DNA of 64,000 nucleotides from Mangrovimonas sp. ST2L15 (GTDB lineage: Bacteria; Bacteroidota; Bacteroidia; Flavobacteriales; Flavobacteriaceae). The stretch covers positions 1,630,501 to 1,694,500 of the forward strand of contig NZ_LBIQ01000030.1 of assembly GCF_001280515.1 (NCBI RefSeq), in the 5' to 3' direction. The notes below the pieces were generated by a model. That model made no database searches. It saw only the letters and a list, made by a program, of their open reading frames with translations, and was not told where the DNA came from. Shown piece after piece: positions 53,823-62,809 of this stretch; the stretch's first letter is position 1, and every line of letters starts with the position of its first letter. The position numbers and the translations under genes were made by a program.

Positions 53823-55163
53823 TTATATCCCAGTATAGTTAGAAGGTGAAATGGATTTTAGTTCCGTTTTAATTTCACTTGAGACTTCTAAGGTATCAAT
53901 AAATTCTGAAATGGACTTTTTGGTGATTTTTTCGTTGGTTCTGGTAAGGCCTTTCAAGGCTTCATATGGGTTAGGATAGCCTTCTCTTCTCAAAATGGTT
54001 TGAATAGCTTCGGCAACTACCGCCCAGTTGTTTTCCAAATCATCGGCAAATTTTTCTGCATTGAGCAATAATTTACTAAGTCCTTTCAAGGTACTCTTAA
54101 ACCCAATTATGGTATGCGAAAAGGGCACTCCCACATTTCTTAATACTGTACTGTCGGTTAAGTCTCTTTGTAAACGTGATATTGGTAATTTAGCCGCCAA
54201 ATGTTCAAAAACAGCATTGGCAATACCTAAGTTTCCTTCTGAGTTTTCAAAATCAATCGGGTTTACTTTGTGTGGCATTGCACTACTTCCTACTTCACCT
54301 TTTTTAATCTGTTGTTTGAAGTAATCCATAGAAATGTAGGTCCAAATATCACGATTTAAATCAATGATAATAGTGTTGATACGTTTCAAACAATCAAACA
54401 AGGCCGCCATGTGATCATAATGCTCAATTTGTGTGGTTGGAAACGAATGCTGTAACCCTAAGCGTTGTACAAAGTCTGCACCAAAGCTTTTCCAGTCGAT
54501 ACTTGGATAGGCCACTTGGTGTGCATTAAAGTTACCTGTGGCACCTCCAAATTTAGCAGCACTTGGTATGTCATTTAATAAATTAATTTGTTCTTGCAGT
54601 CTCACTATAAATACTTCAATTTCTTTTCCTAAGCGAGTAGGGGAAGCTGGTTGTCCGTGGGTTCTGGCAAGCATGGGGATATTAGCCCATTCAGTAGCCA
54701 AATCTTTTAATTTATTAATCAGAATATGTAACTCAGGTACATACACGTCATTCATTGCCTCTAGGATACTGGCTGGAATGGCCGTATTGTTAATGTCCTG
54801 AGATGTCAATCCGAAGTGGATAAATTCCTTGAATTTTGAAATGTTTAAAGCATCGAATTGCTCCTTGATAAAATATTCAACGGCCTTAACATCATGATTG
54901 GTGACGCTTTCAATGTCCTTGATTTTCTTGGCATCATCCTCAGAAAAATCCCTATAGATATCACGTAATTTATCAAATAAGGAGTTATCGAAATCTTTTA
55001 ATTGTGGCAAAGGCAACTCACAAAGAGCGATAAAATACTCTATCTCAACATAGACGCGGTATTTAATAAGGGCTTCTTCAGAGAAATAAGAGGCTAATGC
55101 TTCAATTTTGTTTCTGTATCTACCATCAATTGGAGAGATGGCATTCAAGGATGATAATGACAT
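53823..55163 (-). CDS. purB: Adenylosuccinate lyase
   Basis: 446 aa from ATG at 55163 (MSLSSLNAISPIDGRY); a GTG at 55190 would only add a weak extension. The fumarase/aspartase fold is marked by TNHDVKAVEYFIKEQ, HFGLTSQDINNTA, ARTHGQPASPTRLG and the signature GSSAMPHKVNPIDFENSEG. It performs two steps of purine synthesis, releasing fumarate from SAICAR and from adenylosuccinate. Complete and intact. Confidence 0.96.
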   Translation of the reverse strand: MSLSSLNAISPIDGRYRNKIEALASYFSEEALIKYRVYVEIEYFIALCELPLPQLKDFDNSLFDKLRDIYRDFSEDDAKKIKDIESVTNHDVKAVEYFIKEQFDALNISKFKEFIHFGLTSQDINNTAIPASILEAMNDVYVPELHILINKLKDLATEWANIPMLARTHGQPASPTRLGKEIEVFIVRLQEQINLLNDIPSAAKFGGATGNFNAHQVAYPSIDWKSFGADFVQRLGLQHSFPTTQIEHYDHMAALFDCLKRINTIIIDLNRDIWTYISMDYFKQQIKKGEVGSSAMPHKVNPIDFENSEGNLGIANAVFEHLAAKLPISRLQRDLTDSTVLRNVGVPFSHTIIGFKSTLKGLSKLLLNAEKFADDLENNWAVVAEAIQTILRREGYPNPYEALKGLTRTNEKITKKSISEFIDTLEVSSEIKTELKSISPSNYTGI

Positions 55164-55281
55164 GTTTTTAAGCTGTTTTTTTGAAGCCACAAAGATAATC
55201 TTTTTGATTTGAAGGTGGAAGCCTCAAGGGGAAGTTTTTGGTTTGCGTGAAATAACTTATATTCAAAAAAAATATGAGATT

Positions 55282-56262
55282 ATGAAGCCTGTTTTTCTTT
55301 TTTATTTCTTCCTATTTTCAATGATGACTTTTGCTCAATCATTTAAGAAGTCTGAGCCTTATATTCATACCTATTCTATTGTTGCTAGGGATTCTGTAAC
55401 GGGTGATATTGGTGTTGCGGTTCAGAGCCATTGGTTCAGTGTTGGTAGTTTAGCCATTTATGGTGAAGCTGGAGTTGGAGTGGTTGCTACCCAATCGCTT
55501 GTCAATCCTAGTTATGGGCCAAAAGGTTTGACCTTAATGAGTCAAGGTTTGAGTCCCAAACAGGCTTTGGATGCTTTGTTGGCAAACGATTCTGGTGAAA
55601 TGTATAGGCAAGTAGCCTTTTTGGACACTGAAGGGCGCGTTGCCACACACACAGGATCTTTATGTATTGCTGAAGCGGGACATGCCAATGGAAAGAATTT
55701 TTCAGTTCAGGCAAATATGATGTTGAAACCTACTGTTTGGGGGGCTATGAAAAATGCTTTTGCCACAACCAAAGGGGATTTGAGTACAAGAATATTGGCT
55801 GCCTTGAAAGCAGCGGAGGGAGAAAAGGGCGATATCAGGGGAAGTCAATCGGCGGCTATTATGATTTTTAAAGGAAAAGCCTCTGGAAATTCTTGGGAAG
55901 ATAAAATCATGGATTTAAGGGTGGAGGATCACCCAGATCCTATTTCGGAATTGGATAGATTAATGAAACTGCAAAAAGCATATCATTTTATGGAGTTAGG
56001 AGATTTAGCCATGGAAAAAGGGAATTCCCAAGCTGCAGAAGAACATTATAAGGCGGCTCAAAACATGTATCCAGAAAATTTAGAAATGAAATATTGGTAT
56101 GCCATCAATTTGATCAATAATAACAGGGAAGATGAGGCCTATCCCATTTTGAAGTCTATTTTTCAAGAAAATTCCCAATGGAAAGAGTTAACCCAAAGAT
56201 TGGTGAAAAGTCAATTATTAATTACAAGTGATGAGGTGCTTACTCAAATTAAGAAGCTTTGA
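55282..56262 (+). CDS. Secreted DUF1028 protein with TPR tail
   Basis: 326 aa from ATG at 55282. A TTG 39 nt upstream would place extra residues before a good signal peptide (FLFSMMTFAQ). The DUF1028 domain (about 25-225) is recognised by SIVARDSVTGDIGVAVQSHWFSVG and GVGVVATQSLVNPSYGPKGL, an Ntn-hydrolase-like family. The last 80 residues resemble TPR helices (NSQAAEEHYKAAQNMYPENLEMKYWYAINLI). Activity unproven. Its 3' end overlaps the convergent HEAT-like gene by 14 bp. Confidence 0.85.
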   Translation: MKPVFLFYFFLFSMMTFAQSFKKSEPYIHTYSIVARDSVTGDIGVAVQSHWFSVGSLAIYGEAGVGVVATQSLVNPSYGPKGLTLMSQGLSPKQALDALLANDSGEMYRQVAFLDTEGRVATHTGSLCIAEAGHANGKNFSVQANMMLKPTVWGAMKNAFATTKGDLSTRILAALKAAEGEKGDIRGSQSAAIMIFKGKASGNSWEDKIMDLRVEDHPDPISELDRLMKLQKAYHFMELGDLAMEKGNSQAAEEHYKAAQNMYPENLEMKYWYAINLINNNREDEAYPILKSIFQENSQWKELTQRLVKSQLLITSDEVLTQIKKL

Positions 56263-56815
56263 TTTTTTTTAATATTTTTTTTCCGCGTGCTTTATATCCG
56301 GCACTTTGACCGTAAATATCTTTCTGAATGATGGAGGCCAATTCAGCATGTATCCAGTCGTTTTCCAATCCAAAAAGGTAAAGCGTGTTCATGGAATAGG
56401 CTTTGGGGGCAATCTTTTCGTCATTGATCATATAATCAAAACACACCTCAATAATACGTTCTTTATGACTGGCCGTTAGAGCTTTTTGAATTTTATTTGG
56501 TTCTTTTGAGAAATAGGCAGAGGCCAAAAATTCACATATTTTTGCCATAGGCCTCACAGCAGAATCTTGATGAACCAAATGCATGCTTTCAGTAAAGGTG
56601 TCTAGAAAGGGAATCAGGGCTTCCAAATTTTCAGAGCACATAAATTCTAGAACCCAAGCAGCGCGACAAGAAACCTTGTCGTTTACATCAAACAGAATGT
56701 CTAATAAAGTAGGAACTAATTCAGGTTGGGCAATCACCATTTGGGCATAATATATTCGCTTTTCCCGAGAATGATTGACATAATTTAATTCCTTGTAAAG
56801 TTCTTCCTTAGTCAC
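56249..56815 (-). CDS. HEAT-like helical repeat protein
   Basis: 188 aa. The in-frame start is GTG at 56815. The protein is all helical with repeat-like segments (LVPTLLDILFDVNDKVSCRAAWVLEFM, LEALIPFLDTF), consistent with an armadillo/HEAT fold. Homologues in flavobacteria are sometimes labelled adenylosuccinate lyase, but no fumarase motif is present. Function unknown. Confidence 0.6.
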   Translation of the reverse strand: MTKEELYKELNYVNHSREKRIYYAQMVIAQPELVPTLLDILFDVNDKVSCRAAWVLEFMCSENLEALIPFLDTFTESMHLVHQDSAVRPMAKICEFLASAYFSKEPNKIQKALTASHKERIIEVCFDYMINDEKIAPKAYSMNTLYLFGLENDWIHAELASIIQKDIYGQSAGYKARGKKILKKIKAS

Positions 56816-56851
56816 AAGTTTTTTCTATTTTTAGATATTAAAACTACAGAA

Positions 56852-57325
56852 ATGAAAATTGTAAAGAAAATCCTTTTAGTATTATTGGTCATTTTTATTG
56901 TGGCTCAATTTTTTGGTCCAGAAAAAAATGAGGGAGATTTGACTTCCATAGAGCCTTTTTTGAAAGAGACCATGCCTCCTGAAGATGTGAAAGTGACTTT
57001 AAAGGAAACTTGTTATGATTGCCATAGTAGTTTTACTAGATACCCTTGGTATAATAACATTACCCCAGTTAATTATTGGATGGCAGAGCATGTAGAAGAT
57101 GGAAAAAAGCATCTTGACTTTTCTAAGTGGGCAGATTATTCTGTAAAGAAAAAAGACCACAAGCTTGAAGAGTTGATTGAAATGGTTGAGGAAAAGGAAA
57201 TGCCATTGGAATCCTATACGTGGATACATTCCGAAGCCAGATTAACGGATGCACAAATAGAATCTGTAAACAATTGGGCTAAGCAAGTAAGAATGGGTTA
57301 CAGCTTGGAGCCTCGGCCGGAATAA
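56852..57325 (+). CDS. Haem-binding domain protein
   Basis: 157 aa. An N-terminal membrane anchor (about 4-20) is followed by a periplasmic domain with ETCYDCHSSFTRYPWYNNI, a CxxCH haem c motif of the haem-binding PF14376 type, then KHLDFSKWADY and EKEMPLESYTWIHSEARL. It likely attaches one c-type haem and acts in electron transfer or gas/redox sensing. It is 7 nt upstream of the glycosyltransferase gene, though their functions look unrelated. Confidence 0.83.
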   Translation: MKIVKKILLVLLVIFIVAQFFGPEKNEGDLTSIEPFLKETMPPEDVKVTLKETCYDCHSSFTRYPWYNNITPVNYWMAEHVEDGKKHLDFSKWADYSVKKKDHKLEELIEMVEEKEMPLESYTWIHSEARLTDAQIESVNNWAKQVRMGYSLEPRPE

Positions 57326-57332
57326 GATCTTG

Positions 57333-58574
57333 ATGAGAACATTATTGATTATTGGATTTGTTTGGCCCGAGCCTAAAAGTTCTGCCGCCGGTAGTCGAAT
57401 GATGCAATTAATTCAATTTTTCTTAGACCAGAATTACAAAATCATTTTTGCTACAACCACTTCAAAAACATCCAATGCCTTTGATTTAAATAGTTTGGGG
57501 ATTGAAGAAAAACGTATTGAACTTAACGATTCTTCTTTTGATAGGTATATTAGCGAACTTATGCCAAATGTGGTGCTGTTTGATCGTTTTTTGACCGAAG
57601 AACAATTTGGATGGCGGGTTGCTGAAGCTTGTCCAACGGCTTACCGGATTTTGGATACTGAAGATCTCCATTTTTTACGAAAGGGTAGGCAACAGGCTTA
57701 TAAAGAGGGGAGAACTTTTAAAGAAAGTGATTTATATAATGATACAGCAAAAAGGGAAATAGCTAGTATTTATAGGTGTGACTTGAGTTTGATTATTTCT
57801 GAATATGAGATGGAACTTTTGCAAGAAAACTTCAATATAATATCTTCCATTTTACATTATTTGCCTTTTTTATTGAAAGATGGTTCAACCAAGGAGATTC
57901 TTCCTGCCTACGAGGAAAGAAAACACTTTGTTACTGTTGGGACGTTTTTACATGAACCCAATTACCAAGCGGTACTATTACTAAAAAATCAAATTTGGCC
58001 TTTAATCAGAAAAAAATTACCGCAAACAGAACTTCATATTTACGGGGCGTATTCTTCTCAAAAAGTAGAGCAATTGAATAATGAGAAGGAGGGTTTTATT
58101 ATTAAGGGGTATGTTGATGATTTACCATCTGTCATGCAAACTTATAGGGTGTGTTTGGCGTATTTACCATTTGGAGCTGGCCTCAAAGGCAAATTGATTG
58201 ATGCCATGATTAACGGAGTGCCATGTGCTATGAATGATATAGCAGCCGAAGGGATGTTTGGTGATTTAGAACCTAATGGGTATATAGAAAATGATCCTTT
58301 CACTTTTGCAGAGCAAGCCATCAGTTTATATGAAACAGAAGAAATTTGGGAGTCGAACCAACAAAAAGGATTTGATATTTTGAGAAAGAGATTTCAAAAA
58401 GATGCTCATGAAAAGGAATTATTGAATCACCTGAATAAATTGGAACAAGCCTTAGACGTGCATCGTCAAAAGAATTTCCTAGGAGCTTTATTGCAACACC
58501 ATACTTTACAAAGTTCAAAATATATGGGTAAGTGGATAGAAGAGAAAAACAAAATAACTAAAGAAAATAGCTGA
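57333..58574 (+). CDS. Glycosyltransferase family 4-like protein
   Basis: 413 aa from ATG at 57333; a TTG directly before is the only alternative. The GT-B layout is seen in the N-terminal LLIIGFVWPEPKSSAAGSRMMQLI and the C-terminal domain KHFVTVGTFLHEPNYQAVLLLKN, ELHIYGAYSS, FIIKGYVDDL and FGAGLKGKLIDAMINGVP, typical of family 4. The transferred sugar and the acceptor are unknown. The next gene follows after 4 nt. Confidence 0.8.
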   Translation: MRTLLIIGFVWPEPKSSAAGSRMMQLIQFFLDQNYKIIFATTTSKTSNAFDLNSLGIEEKRIELNDSSFDRYISELMPNVVLFDRFLTEEQFGWRVAEACPTAYRILDTEDLHFLRKGRQQAYKEGRTFKESDLYNDTAKREIASIYRCDLSLIISEYEMELLQENFNIISSILHYLPFLLKDGSTKEILPAYEERKHFVTVGTFLHEPNYQAVLLLKNQIWPLIRKKLPQTELHIYGAYSSQKVEQLNNEKEGFIIKGYVDDLPSVMQTYRVCLAYLPFGAGLKGKLIDAMINGVPCAMNDIAAEGMFGDLEPNGYIENDPFTFAEQAISLYETEEIWESNQQKGFDILRKRFQKDAHEKELLNHLNKLEQALDVHRQKNFLGALLQHHTLQSSKYMGKWIEEKNKITKENS

Positions 58575-58578
58575 TTTT

Positions 58579-59262
58579 ATGATTGGTCGATTTTTAACAA
58601 TACTATTGATTTTATTTTTTGGGACCGTAAATGCACAAATGACCTTTGAACTTGATTATCTTTTGGAGTATGAAAGTTTTGAAATAGGAAAAGAAGAAAC
58701 TAAGCTAAAAGAAAGCTTTTTTATTGCAACAAATTCTAAGAATAATAACTATTACTTGGAAGTAAAGAATCTTGACACCTTAAAATTTAAACTGAATTTT
58801 ATGGCTCATGATAGTATGAGATTTAATTTTGTTCTCAGAAAAAATGACTTCTTTAATTCAGATTCAATTGAAATTGTCTTACCAGACAAAGCAAAATTTT
58901 CAAATACAGTTAAGTTCCGAATTCAAAATCATGATTTTATTAATTTGAGGGATACTATCATTCAAGAATCACCATATAAACAATATATTTTTAAAAACAT
59001 AGATCCAAAAAAAGCAAAGAAAGCAAAGAGCTACACGTATAAGTATATTATAGAACGGGGTACTGAATTTCATCTTCCTGTTTTGGTCCACCCTACAGCC
59101 TATGAAGACTGGAAAGTAAATCGTAATATTCCAAATGGTATTTTTAGAGAAAAATTATTTTATGATTATTACGGAATACTGGATACAAAATATAAATTGA
59201 AAAAAATACACAAAATTAAGAAGCTCATTTATGTTCTGGACCAAACGATTTTAGATGATTAG
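58579..59262 (+). CDS. Secreted protein of unknown function
   Basis: 227 aa. A signal peptide (MIGRFLTILLILFFGTVNAQ) is followed by a Lys/Asp/Phe-rich beta-strand-type sequence with no motif I recognise. It starts 4 nt after the glycosyltransferase stop and 109 nt before the lectin-domain gene, so it may share their transcript. Confidence 0.6.
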   Translation: MIGRFLTILLILFFGTVNAQMTFELDYLLEYESFEIGKEETKLKESFFIATNSKNNNYYLEVKNLDTLKFKLNFMAHDSMRFNFVLRKNDFFNSDSIEIVLPDKAKFSNTVKFRIQNHDFINLRDTIIQESPYKQYIFKNIDPKKAKKAKSYTYKYIIERGTEFHLPVLVHPTAYEDWKVNRNIPNGIFREKLFYDYYGILDTKYKLKKIHKIKKLIYVLDQTILDD

Positions 59263-59303
59263 AAGTAGGCCAGTAAAAGTTTTAAAGTAGTTGAGATTTA
59301 ATT

Positions 59304-59325
59304 AGTAATATATCCTCATATTACT
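59304..59325. repeat. Small hairpin upstream of the lectin-domain gene
   Basis: AGTAATAT-ATCCTC-ATATTACT is a perfect 8-bp stem with a 6-nt loop; outer GTTG/CAAC bases extend it with a bulge. No T run follows, so it is not a clear terminator. Confidence 0.35.
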
Positions 59326-59371
59326 CAACTTATCAGTAAATTTGTTTTTACAAATTCTCCAAAAGAACGTC

Positions 59372-61852
59372 TTGAATATTATTAAACATATTTTTTTTGC
59401 GGTAATTTTTGTCAATTTTTCTATTTGGGCTCAAAATGTACCTCCGGTATTAGAAGCTAGTGGAAATATAGTTTACTGCCCTTCAGAGTCCGTAAACATA
59501 GTTGACAGTTTTAATATAATCGATCCCGATGATAGCGAAATTGAAGCCTTGTATATTCAGATTTCAACGAATTATGCTTCTGGTCAAGATGTCCTATCCT
59601 TAGAAGGAAGTCATCCAAACATTGTAAGCTCATGGGATGTTGTTCAGGGTAAATTAACGCTCACAGGAGTGGGTGGTCAGGAAGTTGCTATTTCTGAAAT
59701 GATTGCCGCTGTTTTTGATGTTCATTTTGAAACAACAAATATTACAGTTGCTACGACACGAACTTTTTCATTTACTCTAGGGAATGCCAATTATTTACCA
59801 TCTACAGGGCACTATTATCAATTTATTTCAGCGCCTGGAATTTCTTGGTCACAGGCTAAAATTGAGGCAGAAAATAGTACTTATTATGGTCTTCAGGGGT
59901 ATTTGGTAACTATTATGGCTGAGGATGAGGCTCAGTTGTCGGGTGAGCAGGCGGCAGGGAATGGATGGATAGGAGGAACCGATGAGGAATCTGAAGGTGT
60001 GTGGAAATGGGTGACTGGTCCCGAGGCAGGAACTATTTTTTGGAATGGTGGTCCTAATGGTTCTACACCTAATTATGCCAATTGGAATACTGGAGAACCC
60101 AATGATTTAGAAGGAGAAGATTATGCTCACGTTACGGCCCCAGGTATTGGTATTCCAGGTTCATGGAATGATTTGGCTGTAGGTGGTGGTGGCGGTGATT
60201 ATGTTTCTCAAGGATATATTGTTGAATATGGCGGTATGTCTGGAGACCCCGATTTAGATCTTTCAGCTAGTACCGAGCTTTCAATACCCTATATCATTAG
60301 CACTGAAAGTAGCGATGGTTGTGGCCAATCAAGTGTTGTTTTATCGGCTGAAGCTTCGGAAGGTGATGTTTTGTGGTTTGATGAAAATGATAATTTAATA
60401 GGGTCGGGTGAAACTTTTAATACTCCTGTTTTAAATCAAACTACCACATTTTATGCCATGGCTTCATATGACGGTTGTATGGATGGTGAAAAAGAACCCG
60501 TGACAGCAACTATTTACCCTTTCCCTGTTGTCACTTCGCCGATAACGTTTAAAAACTGTGATGAAGACTCTAGTCCTGATGGGTTTACAGATTTTAATTT
60601 GGAAGAAACTGTAGGTCAAGTTACTGATGGTCAATCGGGTATTTCTGCAAGCTTTTTCTTGACGTATAGTAATGCAGAGAATTCTGAAAATGAAATAGCT
60701 CCCTATCCTTTTAATAATACAACAGCAAGTCAGGTCTTTATTCGCGTGGAAAATGCCAATGGTTGTTTTGATATAGCAACAGTCAATTTGGAAGTTTCAA
60801 CGACTGCCTTTCCTTCAGGTTTTTCTGTGGAAATAGAACAATGTGATGCTGAAGGTGGAGATGGCTTTGAAGCGTTTGATTTGACATCGGTTACGCAGCA
60901 GTTTTTAGATCAATTTCCAGCGGGACAAAATTTAAGTGTCCATTATTATGAGACGGCTCAAGATGCCCAATTAGAATTGAATGAGATACTTGATAGTTCC
61001 AATTATACCAATATTGAGCCTTTTTATCAAGAGCTTTACGTGAGGGTAGAAAGCGAAGATAATGGAGACTGTTTTGGTGTTAGTCCTAATTTAATGCTAA
61101 GAGTTAGAGCACAACCCCAATTTGAAGTTGATTTCGAAGTGATACTTTGCGATTATGAAGAATCAGTTACATTAAATATTCAAAACCCACAGGGGAACTA
61201 TATGTATGTTTGGATGGACCAGTCTGGAAATATACTTTCAGATCAACCCACCTTAACCGTCAACAACTCGGGAGCCTTCACTGTAATGGCAACTTCCTTT
61301 TCAGGATGTGAATCACTACCCCAAGTTGTTAATGTAATAGAATCTTCAGTAGCCACTATTACTAGTGCCGATTTATTAATTACAGATGAAACGACGAATA
61401 ACAGTTTGACTATTAACACTAATAATTTAGGCTCTGGTAGTTATCAATATTCGATTTCTGGAGAGAATGGGCCTTTCCAAAACGAACCATTTTTTGGTGA
61501 CTTAAGTTATGGTGATTATACACTTTGGGTTAGGGACATCAATGGTTGTGGTGTCACATCTATTGATTTTTCGGTTATTGGCTTTCCTAAATTCATGACA
61601 CCGAATGGAGATGGTGATAATGATTTTTGGAATGTTCAGGGATTGTCGTTACAATATGCCTCAAATTCTGAGGTGCAGATTTTTGATAGATATGGCAAGC
61701 TTATCAAGTCGTTCCTTATTTTTTCTAAAGGTTGGGATGGAACTTTAGACAGTCAGTTACTTCCTCAAACTGATTATTGGTACCGAGTTAAATTGGTTAA
61801 AAAATCTGGGGAAATACGAACCTATTTGGGGCATTTTAGTTTAGTTAGATAA
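59372..61852 (+). CDS. T9SS type B surface protein with C-type lectin domain
   Basis: 826 aa from TTG at 59372 (signal peptide NIIKHIFFAVIFVNFSIWAQ). A further TTG at 59342 would extend it by 10 residues, and there is no ATG in reach. After an N-terminal region, a C-type lectin-like domain (about 145-280) shows ISWSQAKIEAE, GWIGGTDEESEGVWKWVTG and EPNDLEGEDYAHV. Ig-like segments follow (VVLSAEASEGDVLWFDEN), then a C-terminal gliding-associated type B sorting domain (about 730-826: FMTPNGDGDNDFWNVQ, IFDRYGKLIKSF). It should bind carbohydrate or matrix at the surface after T9SS export. Confidence 0.85.
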   Translation: MNIIKHIFFAVIFVNFSIWAQNVPPVLEASGNIVYCPSESVNIVDSFNIIDPDDSEIEALYIQISTNYASGQDVLSLEGSHPNIVSSWDVVQGKLTLTGVGGQEVAISEMIAAVFDVHFETTNITVATTRTFSFTLGNANYLPSTGHYYQFISAPGISWSQAKIEAENSTYYGLQGYLVTIMAEDEAQLSGEQAAGNGWIGGTDEESEGVWKWVTGPEAGTIFWNGGPNGSTPNYANWNTGEPNDLEGEDYAHVTAPGIGIPGSWNDLAVGGGGGDYVSQGYIVEYGGMSGDPDLDLSASTELSIPYIISTESSDGCGQSSVVLSAEASEGDVLWFDENDNLIGSGETFNTPVLNQTTTFYAMASYDGCMDGEKEPVTATIYPFPVVTSPITFKNCDEDSSPDGFTDFNLEETVGQVTDGQSGISASFFLTYSNAENSENEIAPYPFNNTTASQVFIRVENANGCFDIATVNLEVSTTAFPSGFSVEIEQCDAEGGDGFEAFDLTSVTQQFLDQFPAGQNLSVHYYETAQDAQLELNEILDSSNYTNIEPFYQELYVRVESEDNGDCFGVSPNLMLRVRAQPQFEVDFEVILCDYEESVTLNIQNPQGNYMYVWMDQSGNILSDQPTLTVNNSGAFTVMATSFSGCESLPQVVNVIESSVATITSADLLITDETTNNSLTINTNNLGSGSYQYSISGENGPFQNEPFFGDLSYGDYTLWVRDINGCGVTSIDFSVIGFPKFMTPNGDGDNDFWNVQGLSLQYASNSEVQIFDRYGKLIKSFLIFSKGWDGTLDSQLLPQTDYWYRVKLVKKSGEIRTYLGHFSLVR

Positions 61853-61913
61853 AGTAATATAGACTCTATTTATTTACGATTATGTCTAAGTAGAGAGAGA
61901 TTCCAATTGCAAA

Positions 61914-62150
61914 TTAATCTACATACAATTGGCCGCGATGAGGTTTCAAGCTTTGTCGGAGATGAGGTACTAAGTCTTCGGTGACAACCATAAATGCAAT
62001 TGTGTGATTGTCATGAATATTTTGCACGTCTATGGCAATCACTTCTAAATTATTGTTCTGTGCAAACTCGTTTAAATGAATCACGTGGTGCTGAGCTGTT
62101 TTTTCAGAATGGGGACCTCTAAAATCCCAAATCATTTTAATTTTTCTCAT
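61914..62150 (-). CDS. Small unknown protein coupled to an SRPBCC gene
   Basis: 78 aa from ATG at 62150; a TTG at 62177 could extend it. The sequence MIWDFRGPHSEKTAQHHVIHL and LEVIAIDVQNIHDNHTIAFMVV suggests a small alpha/beta (ferredoxin-like) fold with many His residues, with no family I recognise. It overlaps the stop of the upstream SRPBCC gene by 14 nt, so the two are coupled. Confidence 0.6.
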   Translation of the reverse strand: MRKIKMIWDFRGPHSEKTAQHHVIHLNEFAQNNNLEVIAIDVQNIHDNHTIAFMVVTEDLVPHLRQSLKPHRGQLYVD

Positions 62151-62598
62151 TGGAAACTGAGATGTTTTTTTCTGCAAAATTTTTAAAATCTAACATATAT
62201 TTTTTGGTTTGTTTCTTAAATGCTCCTGGCATAATCAGGGTCATTAATCTAAGAGCAAATCCTGTAGGAATAAATTCATTTTTTGATACCCATTTAGTTT
62301 GATTGGCACCTGTAGATTCAAAATAGTTTTTTTGAATATTACTCATCCCGTTGGTATCATAAGATGAATACATGGAATGTGGCAGGTTATTTTCAATGAT
62401 TGTTTCTGTGAGTTCCATTTTCCTTCGCCCAAAATCATAAATCAAAATCATTTTTGATCCAACCTCACCAGGAATTCCTGAAATATGGTCATAGCTAACC
62501 AAGCCTCTTTGCCAATGTTTCAAATTATGGGGGTCATTGAATTTTTTGATAAATTCATTCAGTGGCAACTCCACATAAATTTCGGTAGTGTACTTCAT
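62137..62598 (-). CDS. SRPBCC/START-like protein
   Basis: 153 aa. The start ATEIYVELPLNEFIKKFNDPHNLKHWQ-type opening (TTEIYVELPLNEFIKKFNDP), the NEFIPTGFALRLMTLIMPGAF centre and the KYMLDFKNFAE end helix fit the Bet v 1/polyketide-cyclase (SRPBCC) fold, which binds hydrophobic ligands in a cavity. Ligand unknown. The small protein gene follows on the same strand with overlap. Confidence 0.72.
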   Translation of the reverse strand: MKYTTEIYVELPLNEFIKKFNDPHNLKHWQRGLVSYDHISGIPGEVGSKMILIYDFGRRKMELTETIIENNLPHSMYSSYDTNGMSNIQKNYFESTGANQTKWVSKNEFIPTGFALRLMTLIMPGAFKKQTKKYMLDFKNFAEKNISVSNEKN

Positions 62599-62748
62599 AA
62601 CTACTTTTTAATCTTTTCCGAAGATATAAAATTTCATTTATAGTTCTGTTTTGCCAAAGGAGTTCAGGATGCTGTAGTTGAATATTTTTGTATTCAAAAT
62701 GATTTAAGTTGCATACCAAAAGCTTAATTCAAACGTTTGTTAAGCAAC

Positions 62749-62778
62749 TTGCATTCTAGCTTAATATTGCTACTTTTG
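62749..62778 (+). promoter_or_regulatory. Promoter of the parvulin isomerase gene
   Basis: TTG (62749-62751), a 19-nt spacer and TACTTTTG (62771-62778) followed by C closely match the Bacteroidota promoter, about 31 nt before the ATG at 62810. Confidence 0.75.
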
Positions 62779-62809
62779 CATCTACATTTTTAAAACTTCC
62801 TTTTATCAG

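Noticed and set aside
56249-56815. Annotation of the HEAT-like protein as adenylosuccinate lyase
   Set aside because: It has no fumarase-family signature and is far too short; the real purB is at 53823-55163.
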